The notes beneath the pieces were generated by a model that saw only the letters and a list, made by a program, of their open reading frames with translations, ran no database searches and was not told the DNA's origin. Positions 38,206-47,238 of a stretch of 52,740 nucleotides of DNA are shown in pieces. Each line of letters opens with the position of its first letter. Position 1 is the first letter of the stretch. Location: the IMG/VR virus record IMGVR_UViG_3300042945_000786, positions 1 through 52,740 of that record; one strand, given 5' to 3'. This stretch comes from a virus. A program made the position numbers and the translations under genes.

Positions 38206-39372
38206 TCACGCTGCCATATCTACCCAAGGTGACGTAGGAGTCGGATCGACGTCGGTCCAGACGGACGCTGTCCCGTTCGCAGTATCGGTATAGACCGAGT
38301 TCTGGTTCGGAACGACATCGACCCAAGGACCAGCGACCCCCGGAGTGACGGGAGTATAGACTGAGTTCTGATTCGGAACAATATCAGTCCACGAGATGCG
38401 GACAGTCCCGACAGACATTGCTGCGCTGACGCCGGTAACGAAGACCTGCGCGCTACCAGAGACGGTAACGGAGCCGACCTGAGTCGATCCAGATACGCCG
38501 AATACACTGACATCTGCGCCAGCCTCTGCCTCAACGGAGCCGACAAGGCCGTTGGCGGCAACACCGAGCAAGAAGACATTGGCGTCACCGATGGCATCTG
38601 CATTACCGATGGCGCCGCTGGCCTGAACGCCGACGACGAAGACATCAATGCCGGTTACCGCCTCGGCAACGCCGATCTGGGCTGTGCCCTCAACGCCGGT
38701 GAGTTGAACGTTGGCGTCCCCGGTGACCGCCACAGAGCCAATCTGGCCTATGGAGGAGACCTCGGTTACAAAGACGTCGCTACCGGACTCTGCGTCTACC
38801 GTGCCGACCAGCGCGCTGGCCTGAACACCGATGACGAAGACGGTGGCGCCAGCCTCTGCTGTGGCGTTTCCGACGAAGCCCGTAGCCTCGAGGCCGGTGA
38901 CGTTGACGTTCGCATCGCCAGTGACATCTGCGTTGCCAATGACGCCGGTCGCCTCGACGCCAGACGGGAAGACGTTCGCATCACCGATGACCTGAACGGA
39001 GCCAACGAATCCATTGGCCTCGACGCCAGTGACAGGGACAATCGCCCCCGCCTCTGCGGTCGCATTGCCGACAAAGCCACTCGCCTGATTGCCTGTGACG
39101 TTGACGTTGGCGTCGCCGGTAACCGCGACAGAGCCGACTTGACCGGTGCTCGGCGGGGTCTGGACATCCACCCCAGCGCCAGCCTCTGCCTGCACAGTGC
39201 CGACGAAAAGGTTAACAGCAACCCCTGTTACGTTAACTATGGCACCGGCTTCTGCCGTGGCATTGCCGACCAGAGCAGTGGCTTCTACGCCGGTAACGAG
39301 GACGTTGACGCTAGGTATCTCGGCGGCGTCATCCGCGAGAGGCGCACCCGTTAGTGGGAAGAAGCCAAGCAT
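38206..39372 (-). CDS. Ala/Val/Gly repeat structural protein, 388 aa
   Basis: It is almost entirely tandem repeats of about 23-26 residues with the consensus GxVxVTGDANVNVTGVEATG, alternating with AEAGA-type units, roughly a dozen copies. This gives a regular beta structure such as a beta-solenoid or elongated fibre. The C-terminus differs and holds a duplicated VVPNQNSVYT/IVPNQNSVYT module. Similar repetitive proteins occur among marine phage fibre genes. It follows the bilin reductase gene directly, 28 bases after its stop. Confidence 0.68.
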   Translation of the reverse strand: MLGFFPLTGAPLADDAAEIPSVNVLVTGVEATALVGNATAEAGAIVNVTGVAVNLFVGTVQAEAGAGVDVQTPPSTGQVGSVAVTGDANVNVTGNQASGFVGNATAEAGAIVPVTGVEANGFVGSVQVIGDANVFPSGVEATGVIGNADVTGDANVNVTGLEATGFVGNATAEAGATVFVIGVQASALVGTVDAESGSDVFVTEVSSIGQIGSVAVTGDANVQLTGVEGTAQIGVAEAVTGIDVFVVGVQASGAIGNADAIGDANVFLLGVAANGLVGSVEAEAGADVSVFGVSGSTQVGSVTVSGSAQVFVTGVSAAMSVGTVRISWTDIVPNQNSVYTPVTPGVAGPWVDVVPNQNSVYTDTANGTASVWTDVDPTPTSPWVDMAA

Positions 39373-39400
39373 CGGTCACGCCGCCCCTGAGACACGGTGG

Positions 39401-40060
39401 CTATGCTAGCACAAGCTCTGGGAAAAGGCACTCCTCGATGAACCGAGACACCTCTTCGGGGTCTAGGCCCAGTGCCGCCATCACCTTGGGCGTGTGTGGG
39501 TTCTGCTTCTGGTAGTGGCAGTAGCGGTTGTGCCGATCAGAGTAGTCGGCGCTGGACTTCTCGCCAACAGAGGCGAGGTAGTGCCGCAGGTTGTTGATCA
39601 CCAGCGTCAGAAGGCGGGTGAGTTCGGCCTCTGTCTGGATGTTGCCTGCGGCGATCATGTGCTCGCTGAATATGGCCTTGGCCCAGTCAGGTAGCTCTCT
39701 GGTCTTACTCCACTCGTAGAACGAGGCGCGATTGGCGAAGGTCTCGAGAAGGTGGTGCTTGGACACCACCGGGCTGAAGTCATGGAATGCGCCCGTGACC
39801 TTGTTCGGCCCCGCGATGATGTCGAATCCTAAGATCGGGGACGGGTCGTTGACATGCGGCATCACCGTCAGGTGGAGCATGTAGAGCTTCTTGGTGTCTC
39901 TCGCGTCCACGATATCGAGGTGGGCTCGGCGGAAGTTCTTTCCCGTGAAGACGTAGTTCGGCCACGAGAAGCGGTGGCCCTCGTCCACCTCTTGGTACCG
40001 GCTGAACTCCTTGAGGATGTCGTGGTGAGCGGCCTCAAGCGATTCGAAGATTGTGGGCAT
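39401..40060 (-). CDS. pcyX: Ferredoxin-dependent bilin reductase, PcyA/PcyX type
   Basis: It reduces biliverdin IX-alpha with electrons from ferredoxin to a phycobilin. PcyA-family motifs are present: NFRRAHLDIVDA, LYMLHLTVMP, PILGFDIIAGPNKVTGAFHD with FSPV, and YSDRHNRYCHYQKQNPHTPK with FIEECLFPEL. Aligned by eye to Synechocystis PcyA, Asp80 equals catalytic Asp105 and His63 equals His88 (both 17 apart), while Asp49 replaces Glu76, which PcyA uses in the 18-vinyl reduction. Loss of that Glu fits the viral PcyX enzymes, which make phycoerythrobilin rather than phycocyanobilin. At 219 residues it is a little short. It overlaps the heme oxygenase gene by 26 bases, inside the late fibre region. 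Confidence 0.88.
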   Translation of the reverse strand: MPTIFESLEAAHHDILKEFSRYQEVDEGHRFSWPNYVFTGKNFRRAHLDIVDARDTKKLYMLHLTVMPHVNDPSPILGFDIIAGPNKVTGAFHDFSPVVSKHHLLETFANRASFYEWSKTRELPDWAKAIFSEHMIAAGNIQTEAELTRLLTLVINNLRHYLASVGEKSSADYSDRHNRYCHYQKQNPHTPKVMAALGLDPEEVSRFIEECLFPELVLA

Positions 40061-40571
40061 CGGCTACCTCATCGAACAGTGCGATGGCAAAGTCGAACAC
40101 CTTGTTGGCCTCTTCCGCAAGGTCGTCTGTCAGCCTCTCTCGGACTTTGGCTATGAGAGCGGAGCGGTCGTTGAAGTGGTACATGCGGCAGGTGCCGGGG
40201 GCCACGCGCTTGATCAGTTGCCCGCCATAGAGATCGGCGAAGTGTCTGCCGTAGATGTGAGCCCACAACAAGTTCGATGGAACTTCTTTGACGTAGGAGA
40301 CGTAGCGCTGCGTGGACGGTGAGAGTGCCGGGCCGTAGTGGTCGCCCAGTAGCTCCTTGGCATCAAGCTCGATGAGTTCTGCCCTGCGAAGGCCCGGCAG
40401 GTCTGCCATGTGCTCCTGTGCCACAGCCTCGAGAGCGCGGTAGCAGGCTGCCTGATTGACGAGGTAGGTGGCGTAGACCTCTGGCCGCATCTCGCCAGAC
40501 AGAAGTGACACAACGAAGCAGTGCTTCTCTGCCTCGTTGTGCTTGTCTCTTACTGCTTCACGCAGGGTCAT
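40035..40571 (-). CDS. hemO: Heme oxygenase, biliverdin-forming
   Basis: It opens heme to biliverdin IX-alpha, iron and CO. The N-terminus LREAVRDKHNEAEKHCFVVS matches the cyanobacterial HO1 start, with His11 as the proximal heme ligand. YATYLVNQAACYRALE, GDHYGP and WAHIYGRHFADLYGGQLIKR follow; the last is the distal helix with the flexible Gly pair (116-117) over the heme. At 178 residues it is shorter than cyanobacterial HO1 (about 240), as in other phage versions. The start abuts the upstream stop, and the stop lies within the bilin reductase gene, so the two are coupled and form a pathway. Confidence 0.9.
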   Translation of the reverse strand: MTLREAVRDKHNEAEKHCFVVSLLSGEMRPEVYATYLVNQAACYRALEAVAQEHMADLPGLRRAELIELDAKELLGDHYGPALSPSTQRYVSYVKEVPSNLLWAHIYGRHFADLYGGQLIKRVAPGTCRMYHFNDRSALIAKVRERLTDDLAEEANKVFDFAIALFDEVADAHNLRIA

Positions 40572-40916
40572 TCAGAGGCTTGCGGCTTCCAAGAAGAGGG
40601 CGTCGATGTCAGCCTCTTCGTAGCCAATGCCGCTCATGATAGTCAGGAACCAAGCCGCCTCACGCTCCACAACCGTGTTGTAGTCCCACTCGGTCTGGAC
40701 CTTGGCCTTCTCCGTGGCATCAGGGATGGCCTTGATGGCGTCTGTGACTGCGGTCACCTTCTTGCGGTCGATAACCGCCAGACGCATCTGGCGCATGGAC
40801 ACAGACACAGGCTTCGGCTGGGTGAGGGATGCCATGGCGCTGAGGTGCGCTTCGTGCTCCTCTTCTGTCATCTCACGGACTGTTCCGTTGACGTAGATGC
40901 TGGGACGCTCTGTCAT
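40572..40916 (-). CDS. Fibre-associated small protein (chaperone-like), 114 aa
   Basis: The segment SVSMRQMRLAVIDRKKVTAV, TDAIKAIPDATEKAKVQTEW, DYNTVVEREAAW is seen in small phage proteins encoded after fibre genes (XkdW/tail-assembly-like). The N-terminus IYVNGTVREMTEEEHEAHLS is an acidic helix. It immediately precedes heme oxygenase on the transcript and overlaps the fibre-like gene upstream by four bases. Confidence 0.65.
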   Translation of the reverse strand: MTERPSIYVNGTVREMTEEEHEAHLSAMASLTQPKPVSVSMRQMRLAVIDRKKVTAVTDAIKAIPDATEKAKVQTEWDYNTVVEREAAWFLTIMSGIGYEEADIDALFLEAASL

Positions 40917-41584
40917 GATATGGCATACCCGTAGATTTCACAGTTCAGGCCAACACCTACACGAGCGGTGGAATAGCGCGCAGCAGTAAAACTGGGATTA
41001 CCGGTAGTTCCAAGCGTCACACCCGGATATGATCCAGTCTCAATGGTTGAGAGGAATTCGCTCGTGACGGTATAGCTAGCGGTCGTCGTAATGATTGATC
41101 CTGTGGGGAGAGTTGTGCTGTTCCCAAGGCGGATATCGCAATCAAAACCGGTTGGGGTCATCAGGACGTCCCACCTGTTTACCCAGACGTTAGCGGCGAC
41201 AAGACCGCCAGATGTTACTGTTATAGTTGGGCTAGCATTGTTGTTTACCCAGCCAGTGGTCGTGGTGGCGGTGATCTGATTGATCTGATACCAGGTATTA
41301 CCCGGCACGGTTAGGCCCTCTCTGCGCGGGGTGACTGTAAGGTCGGACGCTGCGGAGGCAAAACCGATCCCAGAGAACCTGAACAGGATAGCCCTGTACT
41401 TCCTGAAGTCGGCATCACGAGGCGCATCAACCGTGATGGTGGTTATAGATGGGGGGTTGACGACGTTAGGAGCAATGATGTTGGCGCTCTTGATGAGAAC
41501 AAGCCCCGGCACTGGCCCAGAGGGAGAGGGGCCAATGGCGGATAGCTCAGACGCCAGAGAGAGCCTTGCCGAGGCAAACCCCAT
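40913..41584 (-). CDS. Hypothetical virion protein, 223 aa
   Basis: A strand-rich protein without recognised family: FRKYRAILFRFSGIGFASAA, TWYQINQITATTTTGWVNNN, VNRWDVLMTPTGFDCDIRLG. The ATG at 41582-41584 is chosen since GGAGGTGTGAT precedes it, directly after the stop of the 922-aa gene. The composition is that of a fibre or decoration protein. Confidence 0.65.
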   Translation of the reverse strand: MGFASARLSLASELSAIGPSPSGPVPGLVLIKSANIIAPNVVNPPSITTITVDAPRDADFRKYRAILFRFSGIGFASAASDLTVTPRREGLTVPGNTWYQINQITATTTTGWVNNNASPTITVTSGGLVAANVWVNRWDVLMTPTGFDCDIRLGNSTTLPTGSIITTTASYTVTSEFLSTIETGSYPGVTLGTTGNPSFTAARYSTARVGVGLNCEIYGYAIS

Positions 41585-41585
41585 A

Positions 41586-44354
41586 TCACACCTCCTCAAC
41601 CACAGTCAGCATTGCTGACAGGGAACCCGCGAGCGTCGAACTGAGTTTGACCGAGTAGTTGTTCGGGATCAGGTACACGTCGGTGTTGCGGTAGGAACTA
41701 GCCTTCGACGTGTCGATGGTCTGCCCGTTGACAGGCAGAACGTAGAAGTCGTTGCCGCCACCACTAACCGTAACGACAAGATTCGAAGTATCAGGACCGC
41801 TCACAGTATAGCGAGAGTTGACGCCAGTACCGAAGACCTCAAGTTGAGCGCCGTTCGGCCTGTCGAGGGTCGTCCAGCCATTCCCGCTTGTGGCCGTGAG
41901 GGTGTAGCGCGGACCAACAGCGGGATTGATGGCATCGAAGACATAGGCAATCTGTGCCACAGCAGATGTGTTGGTGCTGCACGGAGACACCACAAACGCA
42001 TACTTGCTGGCGATGCTGTTCATGAACTGCATCGTGTTGGCGCCAGAAATCAGCAGACCGGTCAAGGTTCCGAACAGGCGACCGCCGATCACGAAGTAGT
42101 AGCGACCAGCAGAACGGTTATTGTCGTACATAGACACGGACTGCGTCCGAACCGACTGGGACTTCACGGCGGAGTAGACGTTGGCAACTGTACTGTTAAG
42201 CGTAGTGCCCACGGCAATACTTGTGATATTGCCGTCGGAAACAGAGGTTGTAGAGATTGCTTGATACGCCATGTTCAATGCGCTGTTTGCACCGACAGCG
42301 CCGACACAACGCCACAGTCCTGTCGGGTAGAACGTATTTGCAGGCGTGTCCTGCATCAGGACGAAGTTTGGGCGGGCTCCAAAGTGGAAGCTAGAGTTCA
42401 GAGCGGTTGTGTTTATGCTTGTATTGCCAGCGGCGCTCCAAGAACCTCCGTCAAATCTGGCGGCGGCAATGTTTGCGTTGGTCGATGCGTTGACAAACAG
42501 AGCGAGAGCGCGCTCAAGACCAGATGCGTCCGTGTACGACGTCAAGTCCACTGCGACGTGGTAGCTAACGGCCGTAGCCGAAAGCAGCAGGGCACCGGCA
42601 AGGTCAGTCGGCTGGGACACCACATCAATGGCAAGGCCATAGGAGTTGCCACCGACGCTAGCCCAGTACATCCCGTAATAGCTCGCGCCAGTCCCCATCG
42701 AGTCGGTGATGAAAAAGACCTTGCCTGATGGCGCCACATCGACAGACTTGATAGAGTAAAGGAAGGTGTTTGACCCAAGCCCCGGCACCAGATCGTAGAT
42801 GCCAATCTCACTGAGAACAACACCATCATTGCTGAGAGCATAGAGCTTTCCGCCCTGAGCCATGAACCAGCACTGAGCCTTGTGTGACCAAGCGCAACCC
42901 TGACCATAGTTGTGGCCGTAGGGGAGGTAGTTGCCGTAAAGATTTGACACGCCAACAGAGATGGAGGTGTCCATGCCGGTGCGAGCTATGAACTGTGATA
43001 GCTTACCGACAGTGACGCCGCCGTCATCGTGATATGTGTAGAGTGGGCGCGAGTTGAACGGATACCAAAGCGGTAGCGTGACAGTGGTGGTGGTTGCGTC
43101 TGTCGCAGTAACAAGGGGGGTTGCCGTTCCAGCGTTGTCGAAGACGACAATCGCATTGATGGTACCAACGAAGACAGCCCTGTCTGTACCCCAGTTGAAC
43201 GATGTCCTGAGAGACCTCGAGGCAGAACTTGACGGAAGGGTAGCAGTGGTCACGGAGTTCTGAGCCTGCGTCAGGTTCGTCTGGCGAAGGAACCGAAACT
43301 GCTGGGCATTTCCAGTGTCAAAGAAACAAACAACGGCATTCGCCGTGCCATCCGTTGAAAGTGGGCGAGCGGCAACGCCGAGTGTGTTGCTGTTGGTAAC
43401 CGTTACAGCCGACCCCACGGCTGCGAAGGTCGTCGTCGCAGAATCATAGGAAAAGTTCTGCACCGACAGCGTTACGCCAGTGCTGGTATTTGCTGCAACA
43501 ACGTAGGTAGTCGTTGTGCCAACGGCAGTGCCGTTGAGGGGGGCGATTGCAAAGTGGAACGTGGTGTGCGCAAGCGCGGTATTGAACAGCGTAGAGGCGA
43601 CCGTAATGGCTCCGCTGTCAGGAACGTTGAGCGATTGCAGGGACCAGTTGGTACCATTCGAGCCACCAACAACAATCTGCGTCGTGCTCCCGCGAACAAG
43701 TGCAAGATCGAACGCGAATGCGGTGGTGCTATTGAACGACGTGGCGCCAGCAAGGTCAAAGTTGACAACGTTCGCCTGATCAAGTGAGTTGCCGCTGATG
43801 TTGAGGCGAAGGAGCTTGAAGAAGGTGGACGAGCGGTAGGCAATCACAACCTTGGTGGTGGTGACGGCAAGGCCTTTTAGAAGGGACTGACCGGTACCGC
43901 CCATGCCACCCGGCGTTGTCCATACACCAGTCGTCTGTGAATTGAAGACGGCATCAGGCAGAAGCAGGTTGACGATGGGTCCAGCGCGGTACTTCGTGCC
44001 AGTGTACTCAACGATCTGGGTGTGCAGAACCGTACCGCCAAGGTAGTCGTTGCCTCCACCGGCGTGCATGTTCGCCGGGGTCCAGATGAGAAGGACGCGA
44101 TCAGCAGAGAGTTGAATGGAGAATGGATGCGTGTTGCCAGCAGTGGCGGGGTTGGGCCCGGCAAACGTGACAAGCGGACTGCCGAAGTACATCCACTCAT
44201 CAGCGGTCCCGGTGTCCACCGTCCAGACGTTGGGATCGCCAATCCCAGTCGCGTTCACGGCTTTTAGTGTCGCAGAGGCGCCAGTGGTGTTGGTGTACGC
44301 CGATGTAAGGGTCGTGCCTACAGTCGGGACAATGACGGACTTGACGGTTGTCAT
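41586..44354 (-). CDS. Large beta-rich virion protein, 922 aa
   Basis: Thr/Ser/Val/Asn/Gly-rich with many short strands, no coiled coil and no membrane segment. WTVDTGTADEWMYFGSPLVT, FSIQLSADRVLLIWTPANMH and GYGQGCAWSHKAQCWFMAQG are typical segments. The sensor-like pattern of repeated values and text-like strands suggests a beta-propeller or stacked beta domains of a receptor-binding fibre. I cannot assign a family. It lies between the CBM-containing fibre and the 223-aa protein; MTTVKS/MTTVID starts are shared with the upstream fibre, hinting at a common attachment peptide. Confidence 0.6.
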   Translation of the reverse strand: MTTVKSVIVPTVGTTLTSAYTNTTGASATLKAVNATGIGDPNVWTVDTGTADEWMYFGSPLVTFAGPNPATAGNTHPFSIQLSADRVLLIWTPANMHAGGGNDYLGGTVLHTQIVEYTGTKYRAGPIVNLLLPDAVFNSQTTGVWTTPGGMGGTGQSLLKGLAVTTTKVVIAYRSSTFFKLLRLNISGNSLDQANVVNFDLAGATSFNSTTAFAFDLALVRGSTTQIVVGGSNGTNWSLQSLNVPDSGAITVASTLFNTALAHTTFHFAIAPLNGTAVGTTTTYVVAANTSTGVTLSVQNFSYDSATTTFAAVGSAVTVTNSNTLGVAARPLSTDGTANAVVCFFDTGNAQQFRFLRQTNLTQAQNSVTTATLPSSSASRSLRTSFNWGTDRAVFVGTINAIVVFDNAGTATPLVTATDATTTTVTLPLWYPFNSRPLYTYHDDGGVTVGKLSQFIARTGMDTSISVGVSNLYGNYLPYGHNYGQGCAWSHKAQCWFMAQGGKLYALSNDGVVLSEIGIYDLVPGLGSNTFLYSIKSVDVAPSGKVFFITDSMGTGASYYGMYWASVGGNSYGLAIDVVSQPTDLAGALLLSATAVSYHVAVDLTSYTDASGLERALALFVNASTNANIAAARFDGGSWSAAGNTSINTTALNSSFHFGARPNFVLMQDTPANTFYPTGLWRCVGAVGANSALNMAYQAISTTSVSDGNITSIAVGTTLNSTVANVYSAVKSQSVRTQSVSMYDNNRSAGRYYFVIGGRLFGTLTGLLISGANTMQFMNSIASKYAFVVSPCSTNTSAVAQIAYVFDAINPAVGPRYTLTATSGNGWTTLDRPNGAQLEVFGTGVNSRYTVSGPDTSNLVVTVSGGGNDFYVLPVNGQTIDTSKASSYRNTDVYLIPNNYSVKLSSTLAGSLSAMLTVVEEV

Positions 44355-44365
44355 CTTGTAGCTCC

Positions 44366-47008
44366 TTACATCGCTAGGTCGATATACTGCCGGAATGTGT
44401 ACTTATTGTCCACATAGGTCTTGACGGCAAACTCTGTGGGGACTGCGGAGTTCGAGTTTCCGCCCAGCGTCGGGTCAGATGAGAACTCGTTGATGGTCTC
44501 TCCAAGTTGCGCGCCGATAGAGCCGAGGCGCAGCGAGGTGAGACCGGAGAGGTTGAAGGCGTTTGCGTTCAGCGTGGCTGTACCGGTGGCCTGATCGACC
44601 CGGAAGTATTCACCGACACGGAAGTTGCCGTCTTGGTCAGTCGAGACGTAGTAGACACGACCCGGAAGGTCTTCGTTGACCTCATTGCCCTGAGCGGCAG
44701 GCTGAGTCGGCGCGTTCGGGTAGTTGGTGGTAGTAACGCCACCAGTGCCGATGCTCAGGAAGTCATGACCGGTCAGACGAACTTGGCTGTAGTTGTAGCG
44801 GATCGTCAAGGCTGCGTTGTCAGGCGAGCCGGTCAGTTTCTCCTGAGCGAGGGCAATCGCCAGAACGCTCGAGGAGTTGACGTAGGTGCCGCTCACGGAC
44901 TGGATGACGTAGGCCCCAGTATCGCCAGCAATCTGGATGCTCGCACCCGGAAGAGGAGCCGAAGAGAAGCCATCCGCAACGAGCAGGAAGCCCTTCTGCT
45001 GCGACACACCAGCGGGCGCGATGGTCAGCGTGTTCGTGCCGTCGCTGATGACTTCGTTGTTCTGGAACGGAGTGCCGGGCGAGGTGCTGATGTAGTAGAT
45101 TTTCCCAGCGGAAGACTGGAGGTTCGTGACCGTACCGGTGGCTCCAGAGGTCTGGCCGGTGATGGTGCTGCCAGCAGCAAAACCCACAGTGATGGGATCG
45201 GTGGTGACGGTCAGTTGCTCGCCATGCAGAGAGCCAGTATGCGGCGTCTCAGAGGCAAGGAAACCAAATGAGGTAGAACCCCAAGTTCCGTAGGAGTTGT
45301 TGCCGTTCAGTGAGCGGATGATGCCGCCACCAGAAGCGGCGTAGCCGAAGTAGGCATAGTAGGTGAAAACGGAGACGACCTCAGTCCGGGCGCCATCCTT
45401 GGCCCAGATGCCGACGCCATTGTCCATGATGCAGGTATAGTTGCTGAACACGACCGACTTATAGCCGGATGCGTGGACGCTTCCGTCGATCAGTGCGCCG
45501 ATTGCACCAGACCCGAAGGCGGAGCACTCGATGACATAGGGCGACTTCGTCGTGATCGGCGATGCCGAGTTCAGAGCAACATAGATACCCTTGGGCGTAG
45601 ACGTCGTGATGTTTCCGGGGGTAGAACCCGGAACCCATCCAGTCATTCCACTGAACGACATCTTGTGAAGAAGCGATGCGTTCGAGAGGCGCCACATCGT
45701 GGCTTGGTTGTTCGGTGTTATTCCATCAGCCGCCAAGCCAGCGGCGGGCGTGACGAAGGTATTCCGCAGGCTGTCTCCAATGATCGACACACCGGGCGGA
45801 ACAACGATGGGAAGCAGCGCCTCCTGATAGGTGCCGTTCTTGACGTAGATAACAGCAGACTGACCGCCGGGGACAGCAGCAACAGCGTTCTGGATGTTGG
45901 CGAAGGCAAAGCCAATCGTCTTGCCGGTGTTCGCGTTGTTGCCAGTCGGGGTGACGTAGAAGACGTTCGTGGATGCCGTGGTGGGAGACCAGATGACCGA
46001 TGTCCCAGCCGCGTCTACCGTCAGAGCAGAGCCTGCATCCCCGATTCCATAGGACGGGATGACTGCGTCACCTGCCATGAACTGCCACTTGCCAGCCGCG
46101 AGGTCCGTGGAGAAGGTGCCAGAGGTGTGATCGACCAAGCAGATGTAGGAGGAACCAGCGTTCCTGACGATGTCATTGACGAGATAGACGTACGCGGTGA
46201 CCCAAGCACCCGCCCAGCGCACGCCGCTGTTGAAAATCTGCCACTTACCAGCGGCCAGATCGGTGGCAAAGGTTCCAGACGTGTGCCCGACCTGACATGT
46301 GTAGGCGTTGGCGCCGTACTGAACGATGTCGTTCAGATAGTAGACTGTGGCCGTTGCCCAAGCATTGCGGTTCTGGAACGCGGAGACGAACAGGGACCAG
46401 TAGGTCGCATTTGTCGGAAGGTTGCCGGTGGTGTTAGCAATGCAGAGGTACAGGTTCGCGCCGTACGAGACGATATCGTTGGGCTGATACGCAGTCGCGT
46501 TGTTGTACGCACCCTCGGGCGAGATGCCGGTGACGAACTGATCCCAGTAGGTGGCGTTGGTGGGGTCATTGCCGACTGTGGTCTGCTTGGCAATGAATGT
46601 GCTTCCACCGTACTTGACAACGTCATTCGCCTGATAGGTCGTTCCAGCGCTATAGTTGCCTTCCCACTGGATGCCCTCAACGAACTGAGACCAGTCTGCC
46701 GGGAAGAGGTCGGGCTGTTTGTTGAGGTTGTCGGTCAGGGCAATGTAGACAGTCGAACCATAGGCCACGGCATCGCCAATGCGATACTGCGTGGCAGCGC
46801 TCCACGTCCCAAGGAAGTTCAGGCCCTCAACCATCAGCGCCCAGTAGGTGGCGTTTGTCGGTGCGTTCCCGGTCGTTTTTACGACGTTGATGTAGACATA
46901 GGCGTTACCGCCGTACTTCACCACGTCGTTGAGTTCATACTCAGTCGCGGCGCTGTAGTTGCCAGCCCAGTAGAACCGCAGTTTGCCGAGATCAATGACA
47001 GTAGTCAT
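44366..47008 (-). CDS. Tail fibre with six carbohydrate-binding-like modules and a beta-helix, 880 aa
   Basis: Residues 10-320 hold six copies of an approximately 45-residue module: WSAATQYRIGDAVAYGSTVY, WEGNYSAGTTYQANDVVKYG, YNNATAYQPNDIVSYGANLY and others, each followed by NATYW or AAGKWQ. This resembles carbohydrate-binding module 5/12 (chitin-binding type) repeats. A right-handed beta-helix follows (ANIQNAVAAVPGGQSAVIYV, KNGTYQEALLPIVVPPGVSI). The C-terminal part (STDQDGNFRVGEYFRVDQAT) is shared by many marine phage fibres. Likely binds surface polysaccharide. Confidence 0.75.
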   Translation of the reverse strand: MTTVIDLGKLRFYWAGNYSAATEYELNDVVKYGGNAYVYINVVKTTGNAPTNATYWALMVEGLNFLGTWSAATQYRIGDAVAYGSTVYIALTDNLNKQPDLFPADWSQFVEGIQWEGNYSAGTTYQANDVVKYGGSTFIAKQTTVGNDPTNATYWDQFVTGISPEGAYNNATAYQPNDIVSYGANLYLCIANTTGNLPTNATYWSLFVSAFQNRNAWATATVYYLNDIVQYGANAYTCQVGHTSGTFATDLAAGKWQIFNSGVRWAGAWVTAYVYLVNDIVRNAGSSYICLVDHTSGTFSTDLAAGKWQFMAGDAVIPSYGIGDAGSALTVDAAGTSVIWSPTTASTNVFYVTPTGNNANTGKTIGFAFANIQNAVAAVPGGQSAVIYVKNGTYQEALLPIVVPPGVSIIGDSLRNTFVTPAAGLAADGITPNNQATMWRLSNASLLHKMSFSGMTGWVPGSTPGNITTSTPKGIYVALNSASPITTKSPYVIECSAFGSGAIGALIDGSVHASGYKSVVFSNYTCIMDNGVGIWAKDGARTEVVSVFTYYAYFGYAASGGGIIRSLNGNNSYGTWGSTSFGFLASETPHTGSLHGEQLTVTTDPITVGFAAGSTITGQTSGATGTVTNLQSSAGKIYYISTSPGTPFQNNEVISDGTNTLTIAPAGVSQQKGFLLVADGFSSAPLPGASIQIAGDTGAYVIQSVSGTYVNSSSVLAIALAQEKLTGSPDNAALTIRYNYSQVRLTGHDFLSIGTGGVTTTNYPNAPTQPAAQGNEVNEDLPGRVYYVSTDQDGNFRVGEYFRVDQATGTATLNANAFNLSGLTSLRLGSIGAQLGETINEFSSDPTLGGNSNSAVPTEFAVKTYVDNKYTFRQYIDLAM

Positions 47009-47238
47009 ACGAACACCATCTCCAGATGACCCTTATTGCCCCACCGGAACTGATAAGTGTCAGTTGACCAAACCCAGTTCACATACTCGTTCGGGCCAGT
47101 GATGTAGCCCGTCTGAGGCAGGCTGACCGTAGACCCATCGTTGATGACGTCCACATTGAGATCGCCCGTCGCTTGGATCAGTTTGAAACCGTAGAAGGTT
47201 TTGTCGGCCAGATCGGTGCCGGTATGAAACCCCGCCAT
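47005..47238 (-). CDS. Small virion protein, 77 aa
   Basis: A strand-rich small protein (GFHTGTDLADKTFYGFKLIQ, DGSTVSLPQTGYITGPNEYV, WVWSTDTYQFRWGNKG). It overlaps the fibre gene by four bases (ATGA) and the gene above by one base, and belongs to the set of small fibre or decoration proteins. Family not recognised. Confidence 0.62.
   Translation of the reverse strand: MAGFHTGTDLADKTFYGFKLIQATGDLNVDVINDGSTVSLPQTGYITGPNEYVNWVWSTDTYQFRWGNKGHLEMVFV

Noticed and set aside
45473-47029. 518-codon plus-strand ORF opposite the CBM fibre
   Set aside because: Antisense shadow in a GC-rich gene; no leader or domain.
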